Of a DNA stretch of 64,000 bases, positions 1-9,349 are shown one piece after another (position 1 is the first letter of the stretch; the number at the start of each line of letters is the position of its first letter). Position numbers and translations under genes: made by a program. The DNA is from Aliirhizobium smilacinae (GTDB taxonomy: Bacteria > Pseudomonadota > Alphaproteobacteria > Rhizobiales > Rhizobiaceae). The notes under the pieces are model-generated. The model did no database searches and was not told the DNA's origin. It saw only the letters and a list, made by a program, of their open reading frames with translations. Location of the stretch: contig NZ_VDMN01000001.1 in the NCBI RefSeq assembly GCF_006335145.1, positions 1,240,001 through 1,304,000 of the forward strand, written 5' to 3'.

Positions 1-698
1 CAAAGCCGGGTGGATATCTCTGGGCCTTCCTCGATCCGGTCAGCCATATTGCCTTCCTGTCCGTCATCTTCATGGCGATCGCCCATATGCCGCCGCTCGG
101 CACCAGCTTTCCGCTGTTTTTCGCCACCGGCTATATAGGCTTCCAGTTCTATCAGGCGCTGGCCGGCTACCTGAACAGCGCCGTCAGCGGCAACAAGGCC
201 CTGCTCAGCTATCCGAGCGTCGCGCCGATCGACACGGTTGCCGCACGCTATGTGCTGCAGATCGTGACCACGACGATCGTCGCGATCGGCGTGCTCGGCT
301 ATATCGTGCTGACGCTGCGCCATCCCGTTGCCATCCATCTTCCGCCGCTTCTGGAAGCCATGGCGGCAGCGAGCCTTATCGCGCTCGGCGGCGGGCTTGC
401 CAACACGGTACTGTTCACCATGTACCCGATCTATGAAAAGCTGTTCGCCATTGTCACGCGACCGCTTTTCCTCGTGTCGGGGATCTTTTATCTGCCGGAC
501 TCGTTGCCGGGTTTTGCCAAGGATGTGATACTTTTTAACCCTTTGGCACATATCGTCATGCAATTCAGAACCGGATTCTACCCGCAATACCGGGCCGTCG
601 GATATGACGGATTTTACGTCTGGAGTGTCGCGGCCGGTTTCATGTTCATAGGGCTTCTGCTGTTCACGACCTGCAGAGCGAGGCTGAGAGACCGATGA
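1..698 (+). CDS. kpsM: KpsM-like ABC-2 polysaccharide permease, copy 1 (5' end cut)
   Basis: Inner-membrane permease of a capsule/polysaccharide ABC exporter, working with the adjacent KpsT ATPase. The reading frame is open from base 3 and begins with the family's PGGYLWAFLDP segment, so only the first ~30 residues are outside the window. About six hydrophobic segments and the late motif RPLFLVSGIFYLP fit the ABC-2 (KpsM/Wzm) family. Its stop overlaps the next start as ATGA, so the two are translationally coupled. It is clearly paralogous to the second permease at 2778-3548. The substrate is not readable from the sequence. Confidence 0.9.
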   Translation, partial: KPGGYLWAFLDPVSHIAFLSVIFMAIAHMPPLGTSFPLFFATGYIGFQFYQALAGYLNSAVSGNKALLSYPSVAPIDTVAARYVLQIVTTTIVAIGVLGYIVLTLRHPVAIHLPPLLEAMAAASLIALGGGLANTVLFTMYPIYEKLFAIVTRPLFLVSGIFYLPDSLPGFAKDVILFNPLAHIVMQFRTGFYPQYRAVGYDGFYVWSVAAGFMFIGLLLFTTCRARLRDR

Positions 699-1354
699 TC
701 CGATTGGAACGCGCAACCAAAGAGGTGCGCATGAAGGGTGTGCGGAAGATGATCATCGACAACGTGTCGGTGACTTTTCCACGCGGCAAGAGCATTGGGC
801 TTTTAGGACGAAACGGCGCAGGAAAATCGACGCTGCTTCAGATTATCGCAGGCACGCTCGAACTCGACCGCGGCCGCATTATCCGACAGGGTAAAATCTC
901 CTGGCCGCTCGGCTTTCAGGGCAGTTTTCAGGGCAATCTTTCCGGCGAACAGAATGTCCGCTTCGTTGCCCGCATCTATGGTGTCAATACCGACGAACTG
1001 GTGGCTTATGTCGCCGAATTCGCCGAACTCGGACAATTCTACCATGCTCCGGTGCGGACCTATTCGTCAGGCATGAAGGCGAGGCTGGCGTTCGGCGTGA
1101 GCATGGGGATCAATTTCGACTATTATCTGGTCGACGAGATCACCGCGGTGGGCGATACCAACTTCAAGCGGAAATCCCAGCTGACCTTCAAGGAAAAGCT
1201 GAGCAATTCTGACGTGATCATGGTATCCCACAGCACGGGGACGTTGCGGGACTATTGCCAGACCGGCATCGTTCTGGAAAATGGGCAGATGACCTACTAC
1301 GATGACATCAACGAGGCCATCGACGTGCATGAAAGCAATATGAAGAGGCACTGA
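695..1354 (+). CDS. kpsT: KpsT-like polysaccharide export ATPase
   Basis: Cytoplasmic ATP-binding subunit of a capsule-type ABC exporter. Walker A GRNGAGKST lies near residue 38, the signature YSSGMKARLAFG near 123, and Walker B YYLVDEITAVGD near 147, followed by the switch His (VSHS). At 219 residues it has the normal KpsT length and lacks the C-terminal sugar-binding extension of O-antigen Wzt proteins, so a capsule/K-antigen type is more likely. It overlaps the upstream permease by 4 nt and is followed after 2 nt by the KpsE-like gene. Confidence 0.93.
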   Translation: MIRLERATKEVRMKGVRKMIIDNVSVTFPRGKSIGLLGRNGAGKSTLLQIIAGTLELDRGRIIRQGKISWPLGFQGSFQGNLSGEQNVRFVARIYGVNTDELVAYVAEFAELGQFYHAPVRTYSSGMKARLAFGVSMGINFDYYLVDEITAVGDTNFKRKSQLTFKEKLSNSDVIMVSHSTGTLRDYCQTGIVLENGQMTYYDDINEAIDVHESNMKRH

Positions 1355-1356
1355 AA

Positions 1357-2700
1357 TTGAACCAGACGGCTCCGAACACCGTATCGGGCAATCAAGTTGC
1401 TCAGCCCTCCTCGGAAGGCTCCATCGCCCAGCCGAGCAGAAACCTGCGCCTGCTGGAATCGTTGCTTGAGCGTCCGGCATCCGTACCAGCCCAGCCGGTA
1501 CAGCCAGTTCAACCTGCATCCCCTGAAATCACACTGGATCCCGAATCGCCGGAACCCAAGCGCGGCTGGCTTGCGACGCTGAAAACGCGGCATATGGCGA
1601 TCATCGGCGGTTTTCTTGCGCTGGTCGCGGTCCCTTCGGTCGTCAGCACAGGCTACATGGCCTTTGTTGCCGCAGACCAGTATCACAGCTTCTCGTCCTT
1701 CTCCGTGCGCAGCATCGAAGCCGCTCCGTCGAACGACCTGCTCGGCATGTTCACGCAAAGCTCGGCCGGCAGCACGCTTTCGGACTCCTATGTTCTCGTC
1801 GATTTCATCCTCAGCGAGCGCATGGTGCAGATGGTCGACGAGGCTTTCGGTCTCGATGCCGTATTTGAACGCCAGGGCATGGATTTCTTCTATGGAATAG
1901 CGCCAGACATGCCGATTGAGGACAGGCTCGCCTATTGGCGCGGCATGGTGACGGTGAATTTCGACCAGACCTCGGGGATCATGGATCTTCAGGTCAAGGC
2001 ATTCACCCCCGAAATGTCGCAGAAGGTTGCCGCTTTCGTCATCGCCCAGAGCGAGAAGCTGATCAACGACCTGTCGCTGACCGCCCGCAACGAAGTGCTG
2101 AGGACTGCGCGGGACGAGGTACAGACTGCGGAAGATCGCCTGACCCAGACACGCGCATCGTTGAGAAGCTATCGCGACGCGTCGCAGGAAGCCGATCCCG
2201 TCGAAGGCGCCAAGCTTGCGGCGCAGCTGGTCGGCTCGCTCGAAGAGCAACTGGTCAAACTGAAAACCGAACTTTCGACTGCACTCACGCAGATGGGCGG
2301 GAATACGCCGCGCGTGCGGGTGATCCGCTCGCAGATCTCTAGCCTGGAAAACCAGCTGACGCTGGAGCGCCAGCGTTTCGGCAGCGGCGCTTCAGGAAAG
2401 GGCGGACGTTCAACCGGCCAGGCAACCGATGTGGCCGGTCGTATCGCGCTTTATGAATCGATCCAGACGCAGAACGAGTTTGCCGAGCGCGCCTATACCG
2501 CCTCCCTCGCCTCTCTCGAAAAGGCCCGTGTCGAGGCAGGCGCAAAACAGCGGTATCTCGCGGTGTTCATCAAGCCGACCCTGTCGCAGATGGCGCAATA
2601 TCCGCATCGCCTGCTGAACCCGATCCTTGTAACACTGGCAGGACTGCTCCTGTGGGGCGTCGCCGTAATGATCTTCTACAATATTCGCGACCGACACTGA
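1357..2700 (+). CDS. kpsE: KpsE/BexC/CtrB-like capsule export inner-membrane protein
   Basis: Periplasm-spanning adaptor of ABC-dependent capsule export (447 aa). It starts at TTG two bases after the kpsT stop. A proline-rich cytoplasmic N-terminus (~1-70) is followed by a membrane segment at ~78-103, a periplasmic domain with a heptad-rich coiled coil (~245-340), and a C-terminal membrane segment (~420-440) ending in IRDRH. This two-TM polysaccharide co-polymerase layout without a kinase domain is typical of the KpsE family. It is co-transcribed with the permease and ATPase genes. Confidence 0.88.
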   Translation: MNQTAPNTVSGNQVAQPSSEGSIAQPSRNLRLLESLLERPASVPAQPVQPVQPASPEITLDPESPEPKRGWLATLKTRHMAIIGGFLALVAVPSVVSTGYMAFVAADQYHSFSSFSVRSIEAAPSNDLLGMFTQSSAGSTLSDSYVLVDFILSERMVQMVDEAFGLDAVFERQGMDFFYGIAPDMPIEDRLAYWRGMVTVNFDQTSGIMDLQVKAFTPEMSQKVAAFVIAQSEKLINDLSLTARNEVLRTARDEVQTAEDRLTQTRASLRSYRDASQEADPVEGAKLAAQLVGSLEEQLVKLKTELSTALTQMGGNTPRVRVIRSQISSLENQLTLERQRFGSGASGKGGRSTGQATDVAGRIALYESIQTQNEFAERAYTASLASLEKARVEAGAKQRYLAVFIKPTLSQMAQYPHRLLNPILVTLAGLLLWGVAVMIFYNIRDRH

Positions 2701-2777
2701 CGGCAGATGCCGGCGGTTTGGCAACGAAATCCGAACCACCGGCACCGCGCTTCGTCATCCAGAGACGAGACACGTCC

Positions 2778-3548
2778 TTGAACTACCTGACCACCCACGC
2801 ACGCATCGTCACCGCTTTCGTGATCCGTGAAATCGCCACCCGATACGGGCGAAGCCCGGGCGGATACGTGTGGGCTCTGCTGGAGCCGGTCGCCTTCATC
2901 GGGCTCATGTCGCTGCTGCTGGGGTCGCTTGGAAGACTGCCGGCCCTGGGAACCAGCTTCACCCTGTTTTATGCCACGGGTTACCTCGCCTTCAGCATGT
3001 ACAAGGGTATGGAAGGTTATCTCGTCTCGGCGATCAGCAGCAATAAAAGCCTGATGAGCTACCCGAAAGTATCGCCATTCGATGCCGTCGTGGGGCGGCT
3101 CATCCTGCAGGGAATGACATCCTGTGTGGTAACCTGGGTTATCATCTACGCGGCGATGTGGACGACCAACCAGCCGATCACCCTTCAGTGGTCATGTATC
3201 GTCGAAGCGATCGCCTTTGCGTGGATCATGGCGCTTGGGGTCGCACTCGGAAACACGGTGCTGTTCTTCAAATTTCCGCTCTACCAGAAGATCTTCGACA
3301 TCGTCATGCGACCGCTGTTCCTGCTGTCCGGCGTGTTCTACGTGCCCTCCCACATGCCGCATCCATTCTCGGACGTGCTTCTGGCCAACCCCGTGACGCA
3401 GGTTGTCGTGCTGTTTCGCGAGGGGTTCTACGTACAGCACGGAGATACGGGGCTGGACATGCCCTTCCTCATAGCCACATCGACAGGCCTTCTGTTTGTC
3501 GGAATGCTTCTTTTCACGATTTTCCCGGTCGCTCGGGCGCGCGACTGA
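2778..3548 (+). CDS. kpsM: KpsM-like ABC-2 polysaccharide permease, copy 2
   Basis: Second full-length KpsM-like permease of the locus. The frame is open from 2652 (GTG, inside kpsE), but the TTG at 2778 gives 256 aa and an N-terminus matching the family: a short helix, then REIATRYGRSPGGYVWALLEP. About six TM segments and RPLFLLSGVFYVP are present. It shares most landmark motifs with copy 1 (LGTSF, YATGY, NTVLF, RPLFL) but has diverged in the middle TM helices. Its 3' end faces the convergent glycosyltransferase gene 17 nt away. The exact start is uncertain. Confidence 0.85.
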   Translation: MNYLTTHARIVTAFVIREIATRYGRSPGGYVWALLEPVAFIGLMSLLLGSLGRLPALGTSFTLFYATGYLAFSMYKGMEGYLVSAISSNKSLMSYPKVSPFDAVVGRLILQGMTSCVVTWVIIYAAMWTTNQPITLQWSCIVEAIAFAWIMALGVALGNTVLFFKFPLYQKIFDIVMRPLFLLSGVFYVPSHMPHPFSDVLLANPVTQVVVLFREGFYVQHGDTGLDMPFLIATSTGLLFVGMLLFTIFPVARARD

Positions 3549-3565
3549 CCAAGTCTACAGCCTGT

Positions 3566-4654
3566 TCAACGCCGAAAGAGCGCCTTGATCAGGCCCAGAG
3601 CGGATCGACTGTGAGCCTGCAAGCGATAGTGGACGAGACGTTTCGCCCGCTCCGAGGAAAGCACGAAGGTCAGGAGAAAAAAGACCGTCATCGACAGTTT
3701 GACCTTGGCGGAATACGGGTAGGTCCACAAAAGCGACAGAAGAAAAAGAAACTGCCGCAGCCCGACGCGCGCACTTTTGGCGATCGCCAGATAGAAGCTG
3801 CGTTCCTGATGAAAATAGGCGCGATCGGCAGTCACCAGTCCGGATCCCAGGCCTTTTTCATTGAGTAGCCTGCGCAGATGCTCAAGCCTGTCCACGAACC
3901 GTTCCGCCTCACGCTGGAGAGGTACGGGGTTTAATTCTTCACCGAAACCGGAATCATTGCGGTCATGCACGCGGTAAAGGCCGAGCGGCTTGGAGAGACT
4001 GATGACATCACCCATGAAAGGCGCCACGAAGAGGATGACGCCATCGACCGCGCGCTCGTAATCGGCGCCTTCTATCAATTGACAGACATCCCGACGGAAC
4101 ACGTTGCCGGATGTCGGGGGGCTTGTGTAGGAGCCCGTTTTCAGCACTTCTTCGACCAGTTCCCTTCCACGGAAGTCCGCAAGCGGCGGGATCGGACCGC
4201 TGATAACCGTCCGTTGCGCATCCATTCTGAGCAGAGGAAATTGAAGCTTCGCCACGCCTTCATCGAGACGGGAGAGGATTTCGTTGAAAGCGCCAGGCAA
4301 TAGCTCGTCGTCGGCATCGAGAAACAGAATGAAAGGGGCCGTCGTCTCCTGCAGCCCACGGAGACAGGCGAGCCTTTGTCCCGCGTTGTCGATGCGATAC
4401 GCCCTGACGCCGGTTCGGGAAATTTCGACCCAGGAATTATCCGTCGAGCCGTCGTCGATGACAACCAGTTCACAGTCCTTACGGCCCTGTTTCAAGACGC
4501 TGTCGATAGCATCGATGACGTATTCCGCATAATTCCAGCAGGTCACGATAACCGCGAGTTTGGGAGTGCCGGAGCCGTGCGGTTCCGCGGTAAGATTACT
4601 GCTCAGGTCTGCCGAGGCGCTCTCATGCGGTATCGAGACAGCATCCTCTTTCAT
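3566..4654 (-). CDS. Family 2 glycosyltransferase
   Basis: GT-A fold transferase (362 aa) adding a sugar to the lipid-linked repeat unit. The N-terminal signature LAVIVTCWNYAEYV, then VVIDDGSTD and the metal/nucleotide motif FLDADDELL, are clear. The C-terminal part is hydrophobic (FLFLLSLLW; VFFLLTFVL), suggesting membrane association. The start at 4654 is chosen because its ATG overlaps the stop of the upstream chain-length gene (ATGA); a longer open frame to 4753 would lie inside that gene. Donor and linkage cannot be inferred. Confidence 0.88.
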   Translation of the reverse strand: MKEDAVSIPHESASADLSSNLTAEPHGSGTPKLAVIVTCWNYAEYVIDAIDSVLKQGRKDCELVVIDDGSTDNSWVEISRTGVRAYRIDNAGQRLACLRGLQETTAPFILFLDADDELLPGAFNEILSRLDEGVAKLQFPLLRMDAQRTVISGPIPPLADFRGRELVEEVLKTGSYTSPPTSGNVFRRDVCQLIEGADYERAVDGVILFVAPFMGDVISLSKPLGLYRVHDRNDSGFGEELNPVPLQREAERFVDRLEHLRRLLNEKGLGSGLVTADRAYFHQERSFYLAIAKSARVGLRQFLFLLSLLWTYPYSAKVKLSMTVFFLLTFVLSSERAKRLVHYRLQAHSRSALGLIKALFRR

Positions 4655-6294
4655 GATCGCTGCCTGTTGATCACATAACCAACGAGGTTGGCGCCGGCCC
4701 TGCGAAACTGCTGTTCGGCATCCTTCACGGCCTCCCGCGTCGTGCGCCCCCACCGCGCGACGATTACCACCGCATCGGATTGAGACGCCAATGCCAAAGC
4801 ATCGAGAGAGCTGTCCAGGGCTGGCAGGTCGATGATGACATCGCCCTTCTGACGAGCCGCCTCGATGATCTCGCGAATGCGCGGATGGCGGAAATTGGAA
4901 TAGACGTTGGTCGCCGTATCACGGGAAAGCACCGGCAGGATCGCGACCCCGTTCCGCTGCTCGAAGACCATGTCCGCGATATCCGCATCCGAAATCGCAG
5001 CATCGGCCAGCGATGCCAGCGGACCGCCCGTCACGCCTCTGATCTGCTCGCCGCACCAGAACAGGGTTGCTGTCCGGCCGCTTCGCTTCAGCATGTCGGC
5101 AAGGCTGAGCGCGAGCGCCGAGCTGCCGGCATCGCGGGAATGCCCCGCCAGGGCGATCACGGCGTTCTTCTCGCCTTTCTTGAGCGTGTAGGAGATGTCG
5201 ATCAAGGTACGCAGATCGCGGATCGCCGCGGCGTGGCGCTGCAGCCGCTGGCTGGCCCCTACCCGCGTCGCCATTTTCAGCCTGCCGCCGGTTTCAGGAA
5301 TCTGCGCCATGCAAGGAAGCGTGGTTTCGAGCTGGAGATCCTTGGGATCGCGAACCCGGCGATCGAAAGCAATGCTCATCGCCAGCCCGGCCATTCCGAC
5401 GAACAGGCCGAGTATACCACCGAATGCGACGATCAGCGAGGTTCGCGGGCTCGACGGCGCAAGCGGAGAAAGTGCTGCACCGGTGATCTTGGCATCAGCA
5501 TCGGGCGTCGCCGCCTTCGGCAGCGTGCCTTCCTTCATCGCTTGCCTGGCCGTCTCCACCTGAGCCGACAATGCATCGAGCCGGCCTTGCAGGGTTTCCG
5601 TGCCGGCACTTGCAACCTGTTCCTTGGAGGTTACGGATTGCAGGATGTAACCGGAGATGATGGCGTTGGCGACGCGCGCGGGCTGGGCCGGATCCGTCGA
5701 CCAATAGCCAACCGCAACGACATAGGATTGGCCGACGCGGCGTGCAGAAACCCTCTCGATGAAATTGGCGAAAGCCACCCGCTTGAGATTTTCTTCCGGA
5801 CCTTGCGTCAGCGCGGACACATCACTCTCGCCGGGCTGGGCGGAAAAGGTGGAGCGCACCAGTTCGATCGCACCCGTGATTGTCGATTTCAACAGACCTG
5901 CGGGCTGGGGGGCGAGTTCCGGGCTTTCATAGAGTTTCAGGCTCTCGAAAACTGCGGAGAGAAGCCGTTCCGAAAGAATGATCTGCAACTCGCTTTCGGC
6001 ACTGTTCAGATCGAGCCCCTGCTGCAGGACAGAGCTGGCATTGGCGAACTGGCGCGGCTCGAGCAGCATGGTTGCAGTCGCATCATAGGTCCGTGGCAAT
6101 GACTGCGCGTAGAGTGCTGCTGCGACAATGCCGGAAAACATGCAGGCCAGCAGGCGGATCTTGTATCGCCACGCGATCGCAAAAACCAGTTTCAGGAACA
6201 TGACAGGGCCATCGACCCTGTTGTCCTTCGGCGCATTATCCAGCGGCCAGATTCGCGACGCTCGCTCGACGGGACCCGGTCTGTCAAAAGTCAT
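4651..6294 (-). CDS. Wzz/ExoP-type chain-length protein with degenerate BY-kinase domain
   Basis: Polysaccharide co-polymerase controlling chain length (547 aa). It has a membrane segment at ~40-62, a Wzz periplasmic domain (~65-275), a second membrane segment (~283-307), and a cytoplasmic P-loop-like domain (~330-547). The kinase domain looks dead: the Walker A position reads AGHSRDAGSS without the GK(S/T) lysine, the Walker A' position reads TLFWCGEQ without the usual acidic residues, and there is no C-terminal tyrosine cluster (it ends NRQRS). Walker B-like VIIDLPALD remains. It overlaps its neighbours by 4 nt on both sides, in a minus-strand operon with two glycosyltransferases. Confidence 0.88.
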   Translation of the reverse strand: MTFDRPGPVERASRIWPLDNAPKDNRVDGPVMFLKLVFAIAWRYKIRLLACMFSGIVAAALYAQSLPRTYDATATMLLEPRQFANASSVLQQGLDLNSAESELQIILSERLLSAVFESLKLYESPELAPQPAGLLKSTITGAIELVRSTFSAQPGESDVSALTQGPEENLKRVAFANFIERVSARRVGQSYVVAVGYWSTDPAQPARVANAIISGYILQSVTSKEQVASAGTETLQGRLDALSAQVETARQAMKEGTLPKAATPDADAKITGAALSPLAPSSPRTSLIVAFGGILGLFVGMAGLAMSIAFDRRVRDPKDLQLETTLPCMAQIPETGGRLKMATRVGASQRLQRHAAAIRDLRTLIDISYTLKKGEKNAVIALAGHSRDAGSSALALSLADMLKRSGRTATLFWCGEQIRGVTGGPLASLADAAISDADIADMVFEQRNGVAILPVLSRDTATNVYSNFRHPRIREIIEAARQKGDVIIDLPALDSSLDALALASQSDAVVIVARWGRTTREAVKDAEQQFRRAGANLVGYVINRQRS

Positions 6295-8330
6295 CGTGCG
6301 ACACCTCCGCCAAGGCGCTCGAGTTTGGTCGGCGCAACCTCCAGCGAGGCTGCTCTTTCGGGATTGATCTGGCCGCGGAAAAGGTCAAGCAAAGCCCTCA
6401 GATTTCCCTTCACCCTGCCCCGACGATCGATGAACGGCTCAGGCGACAAGGATTTTGCAAAATTCATCGACATGTTGCGCCAGATCTGGCCGATCGCCTG
6501 TTTGGTCGTCATCGTTCCCTTCCGACGTAGATAAACGGGATTGATTACCTGCGAATATCCCAGGCGCTGGCCGCTGACCCGGCCGACCTTCACCCCCATG
6601 TGAACACCATAGGCTTCTGCGCATTTGACCAGATCCCCGCTTTTTTTCGCAAGCGATGCACCGAAATCCCGATCTTCCAGCCAGCCATAGAGAACAAGAC
6701 GCTCATCGAAGCGGTTGTCGCCTATGGCCGACACCCTGTAGGCCATGTTGCAGCCGTAAGGACTGAACGGCCGCTCCCATCCTGGTCCGTTAGCAGCGGG
6801 AGCCTGTTCGACCAACCTGACCGCCTCGTCAAACGGTATGCCCGGCCCCTTGATACCATCGGCCACCACGCGGCCAGTAAATCCGACGACACTGCTTTCA
6901 TCGGCGAAGGCGCGAGCCGCAGTTGCAAGCCAGTTCGGATCAGCGACGAAATCGTCGTCCAGAAAGACGACGACGTCAATTCCCACTTTCAGATGCTCCA
7001 GAGCGTTGTTGCGCTGTGCCGGCAATCCCGCTTTTCCCGTGATGACCTCGACACGATGATCATCGGCGAGATCTCCGGCATCGCTGCGATCGACGCAGGA
7101 AAGGATCACGCGTTCCGGAGCGAGGGTCTGCGTTGCCAGCAAATGGCCGATGGTCTGCGACACGACGGCCGGGCGACCGCGGGTGGCGATGGCAACCGCG
7201 ACCCTCGCAATGGGCTGGACTTCCGCTTGGCGGGACGCAAGCCGAGCTGTCGGTCTCTCAAGCAATTCACGGTAACCGGCGGCGGTCTCGCGCCAGGAGA
7301 ATTTCTGCGTCTGAACGAAACCTTTTGCGCGCAGGTCGTCCGCCACGGAGGCCGAATTCTTCAGGGTTTCGACATGTTTTACCCATTGCGCCGGGTCGAA
7401 AGGCGATGCCAGCAGTGCGGCATCGCCACAGACTTCGGCCATGCTCGAATGGTAGGATGATATGACGGGACATCCCAGCGCCATCGCCTCGACGACCGGA
7501 AGGCCAAAACCCTCGTTCAGCGACGGGAAAGCAAGACACAGGGCATGTTTGAGGAAATAAGCGATATCATCGTCCGACACACGGCCGGCCATGATGACAT
7601 TGCCGGGCTGCTCCGCGGTGCTTTCGCTGAAAATGCCGAAATCCCCCCCGGCGACGACAATGTCGATGCCGAGTGCATCAAGCTCTGCCGCGATCTTCGA
7701 CAAAAGCGAGAGGTTCTTGTGTTTGGCGCGGGATCCGAGAGCGAAAACATAGCGGCGTGACCGCGTGGCAATCGAGCTTACGATGCCGGGTGCCACTTCC
7801 GCCGCATCGGCATTCCATTGCAGGACATGCTCATGGCCGTTGGGTAGAACGGCGATATCCTTTGCATCGATCGGCAGGTAGCGGGCCAGCTGACGCGCCG
7901 AGGCATGCGATACGGTCGCAATCCTCGTTGCGCGTCTTGCCAGGACAGGCTGGATGGATTTGTAGGCCGTGCGGAACGCGAGGCTGTAACTGTCAGGCGC
8001 CGCAAAGACATTGCCGTCATGGATACAGACGATCTGCTCCTTTTTCGCAATCGGAGCCGTATTGCATAGATTGAGCAAAGGCCCGCGCCAGTTTAACGGC
8101 AATGCGCATTGTTCCCACGCATGCCCTTTAAGCCTGCTGCTGATCTCGATCCGTTCGAAAGATTTCAGGCCCGGATCAACCGCACCGGACGGGAGGAGAA
8201 GCGTCGCGAGCGGATCGCCGCCACTCGCCTCGTCCAAAGCCTTCAGGACATTCAAGGCATAACGCTGCACACCGGTTGGCGCATGGGTCAGAAAGCGTCC
8301 ATTGACTGCAAAACTATTCTTCAGGCCCAT
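6291..8330 (-). CDS. Bifunctional glycosyltransferase (GT4 fused to GT2)
   Basis: A 679-aa fusion. Residues ~1-365 form a GT-B (GT4) enzyme with GSRAKHKN and the EX7E-type motif EGFGLPVVEA. Residues ~385-640 form a GT-A (GT2) enzyme with ATRGRP, the DXD-like motif FLDDDFVAD and the acceptor-site motif YGWLEDRDFG. No membrane segment is evident, so it should act at the cytoplasmic face. The two domains probably add consecutive sugars of one repeat unit. The stop overlaps the next start as ATGA. Confidence 0.87.
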   Translation of the reverse strand: MGLKNSFAVNGRFLTHAPTGVQRYALNVLKALDEASGGDPLATLLLPSGAVDPGLKSFERIEISSRLKGHAWEQCALPLNWRGPLLNLCNTAPIAKKEQIVCIHDGNVFAAPDSYSLAFRTAYKSIQPVLARRATRIATVSHASARQLARYLPIDAKDIAVLPNGHEHVLQWNADAAEVAPGIVSSIATRSRRYVFALGSRAKHKNLSLLSKIAAELDALGIDIVVAGGDFGIFSESTAEQPGNVIMAGRVSDDDIAYFLKHALCLAFPSLNEGFGLPVVEAMALGCPVISSYHSSMAEVCGDAALLASPFDPAQWVKHVETLKNSASVADDLRAKGFVQTQKFSWRETAAGYRELLERPTARLASRQAEVQPIARVAVAIATRGRPAVVSQTIGHLLATQTLAPERVILSCVDRSDAGDLADDHRVEVITGKAGLPAQRNNALEHLKVGIDVVVFLDDDFVADPNWLATAARAFADESSVVGFTGRVVADGIKGPGIPFDEAVRLVEQAPAANGPGWERPFSPYGCNMAYRVSAIGDNRFDERLVLYGWLEDRDFGASLAKKSGDLVKCAEAYGVHMGVKVGRVSGQRLGYSQVINPVYLRRKGTMTTKQAIGQIWRNMSMNFAKSLSPEPFIDRRGRVKGNLRALLDLFRGQINPERAASLEVAPTKLERLGGGVAR

Positions 8331-8556
8331 CGATCAATTCCAACGCTTTCTCTGCAACAGAAACTATTGTTGAAATCTCGCCCCAGTAAAAATACCGGGC
8401 ACTTCAATATCATTAGCACAATAAATTTGAGCTGCAGCACTGAATAGTCGAAATAGTTAATCCGGCGGGGATGAAAATCCTGAGGACATCGGGATAGGTC
8501 GATCGCGCGCATCGGGCGCTCGGATGAGGCGCATGAAACGAGAAGACCGCGATCTC
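8331..8556. other. Intergenic gap between exoY and the GT4-GT2 gene
   Basis: 226 bases without a convincing gene, AT-richer than the flanks. It may hold a promoter for the GT4-GT2 / chain-length / GT2 operon. No clear terminator or operator was recognised. Confidence 0.4.
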
Positions 8557-9255
8557 TCAATAGCTTCCACGCGCATTCAGAACGGCAGGGATGGTCTTCA
8601 CCATGATCATGAGGTCACCGACAAGGCTGCGGTTGGCGACGTAAAGTGCGTCGAGCTGCACCCGTTTGACGTAGTCCGCATCGCTTCGTCCGCTAACTTG
8701 CCACAGTCCCGTGAGACCGGGACGCACGCGGATGTAATCGGCATAGTTCTGGCCGTAGTATATCGTTTCACTGGGAACGATCGGACGAGGTCCGACCATG
8801 CTCATATGACCAAGCACGACATTGACGAGCTGCGGGATCTCGTCAATGCTGCTCTTGCGCAGGAACGCCCCGAAAGGCGTCACGCGCGGATCGTTCTTTA
8901 GCTTGCGCGTTGCCGCCCATTCGGCCCGTTCCGCCGGATTGGCCGCCAAGTATTTCTCAAGCAACTCTTCGTTATTGTTAACCATCGTCCGGAACTTCAG
9001 GCACGGGAACATTCCCCCGCCGCGTCCGATCCTGCGATGTCCGATAAAAATCGGCTTCCCTTGAATCACAAGCAAAATAAGAGACGTGATCAAGAATAGC
9101 GGAGCGAGAACAAGCAACGCAGTCAGCGAAAGAAGAACATCCAACGCACGCTTCACAAACAAAGAAAGCCGTCTGGACATTCTTAACTTAGTTTTATCGG
9201 AAACGAATAATCGCTGAACGCCGCTTTCGCTAGCGCTTGCATTAACGTCACGCAT
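8557..9255 (-). CDS. exoY: ExoY-like undecaprenyl-phosphate sugar-1-phosphate transferase
   Basis: Initiates repeat-unit assembly by moving a sugar-1-phosphate (galactose in the S. meliloti ExoY paradigm) onto undecaprenyl phosphate at the inner membrane. 232 aa: one hydrophobic hairpin (~36-62), then the family blocks FRTMV, DEIPQLVNVVLGHMSMVGPRP and VRPGLTGLWQVSGR (split here only in description). It is short, lacking the N-terminal multi-TM domain of WbaP, as in ExoY. It is transcribed away from the + strand GT4/ExoF pair across a 280-base regulatory region. Confidence 0.92.
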   Translation of the reverse strand: MRDVNASASESGVQRLFVSDKTKLRMSRRLSLFVKRALDVLLSLTALLVLAPLFLITSLILLVIQGKPIFIGHRRIGRGGGMFPCLKFRTMVNNNEELLEKYLAANPAERAEWAATRKLKNDPRVTPFGAFLRKSSIDEIPQLVNVVLGHMSMVGPRPIVPSETIYYGQNYADYIRVRPGLTGLWQVSGRSDADYVKRVQLDALYVANRSLVGDLMIMVKTIPAVLNARGSY

Positions 9256-9311
9256 TGACGCACTCCATATCAGCAGATGTGATTAAAGATCAGTCGTTTT
9301 GCATGCACTTC

Positions 9312-9340
9312 TTAACACTGTTAATTATTGCTAACAAATG
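9312..9340. promoter_or_regulatory. Overlapping dyads between exoY and the divergent GT4 gene
   Basis: TTAACACTGTTAA (9312-9324) is a perfect 6-1-6 palindrome. It is followed by TGTTA(8 nt)TAACA sharing the same right half. The cluster lies 57-85 bases upstream of the exoY start, a natural place for an operator acting on exoY. The cognate regulator is unknown. Confidence 0.45.
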
Positions 9341-9349
9341 CTTAAAAGT

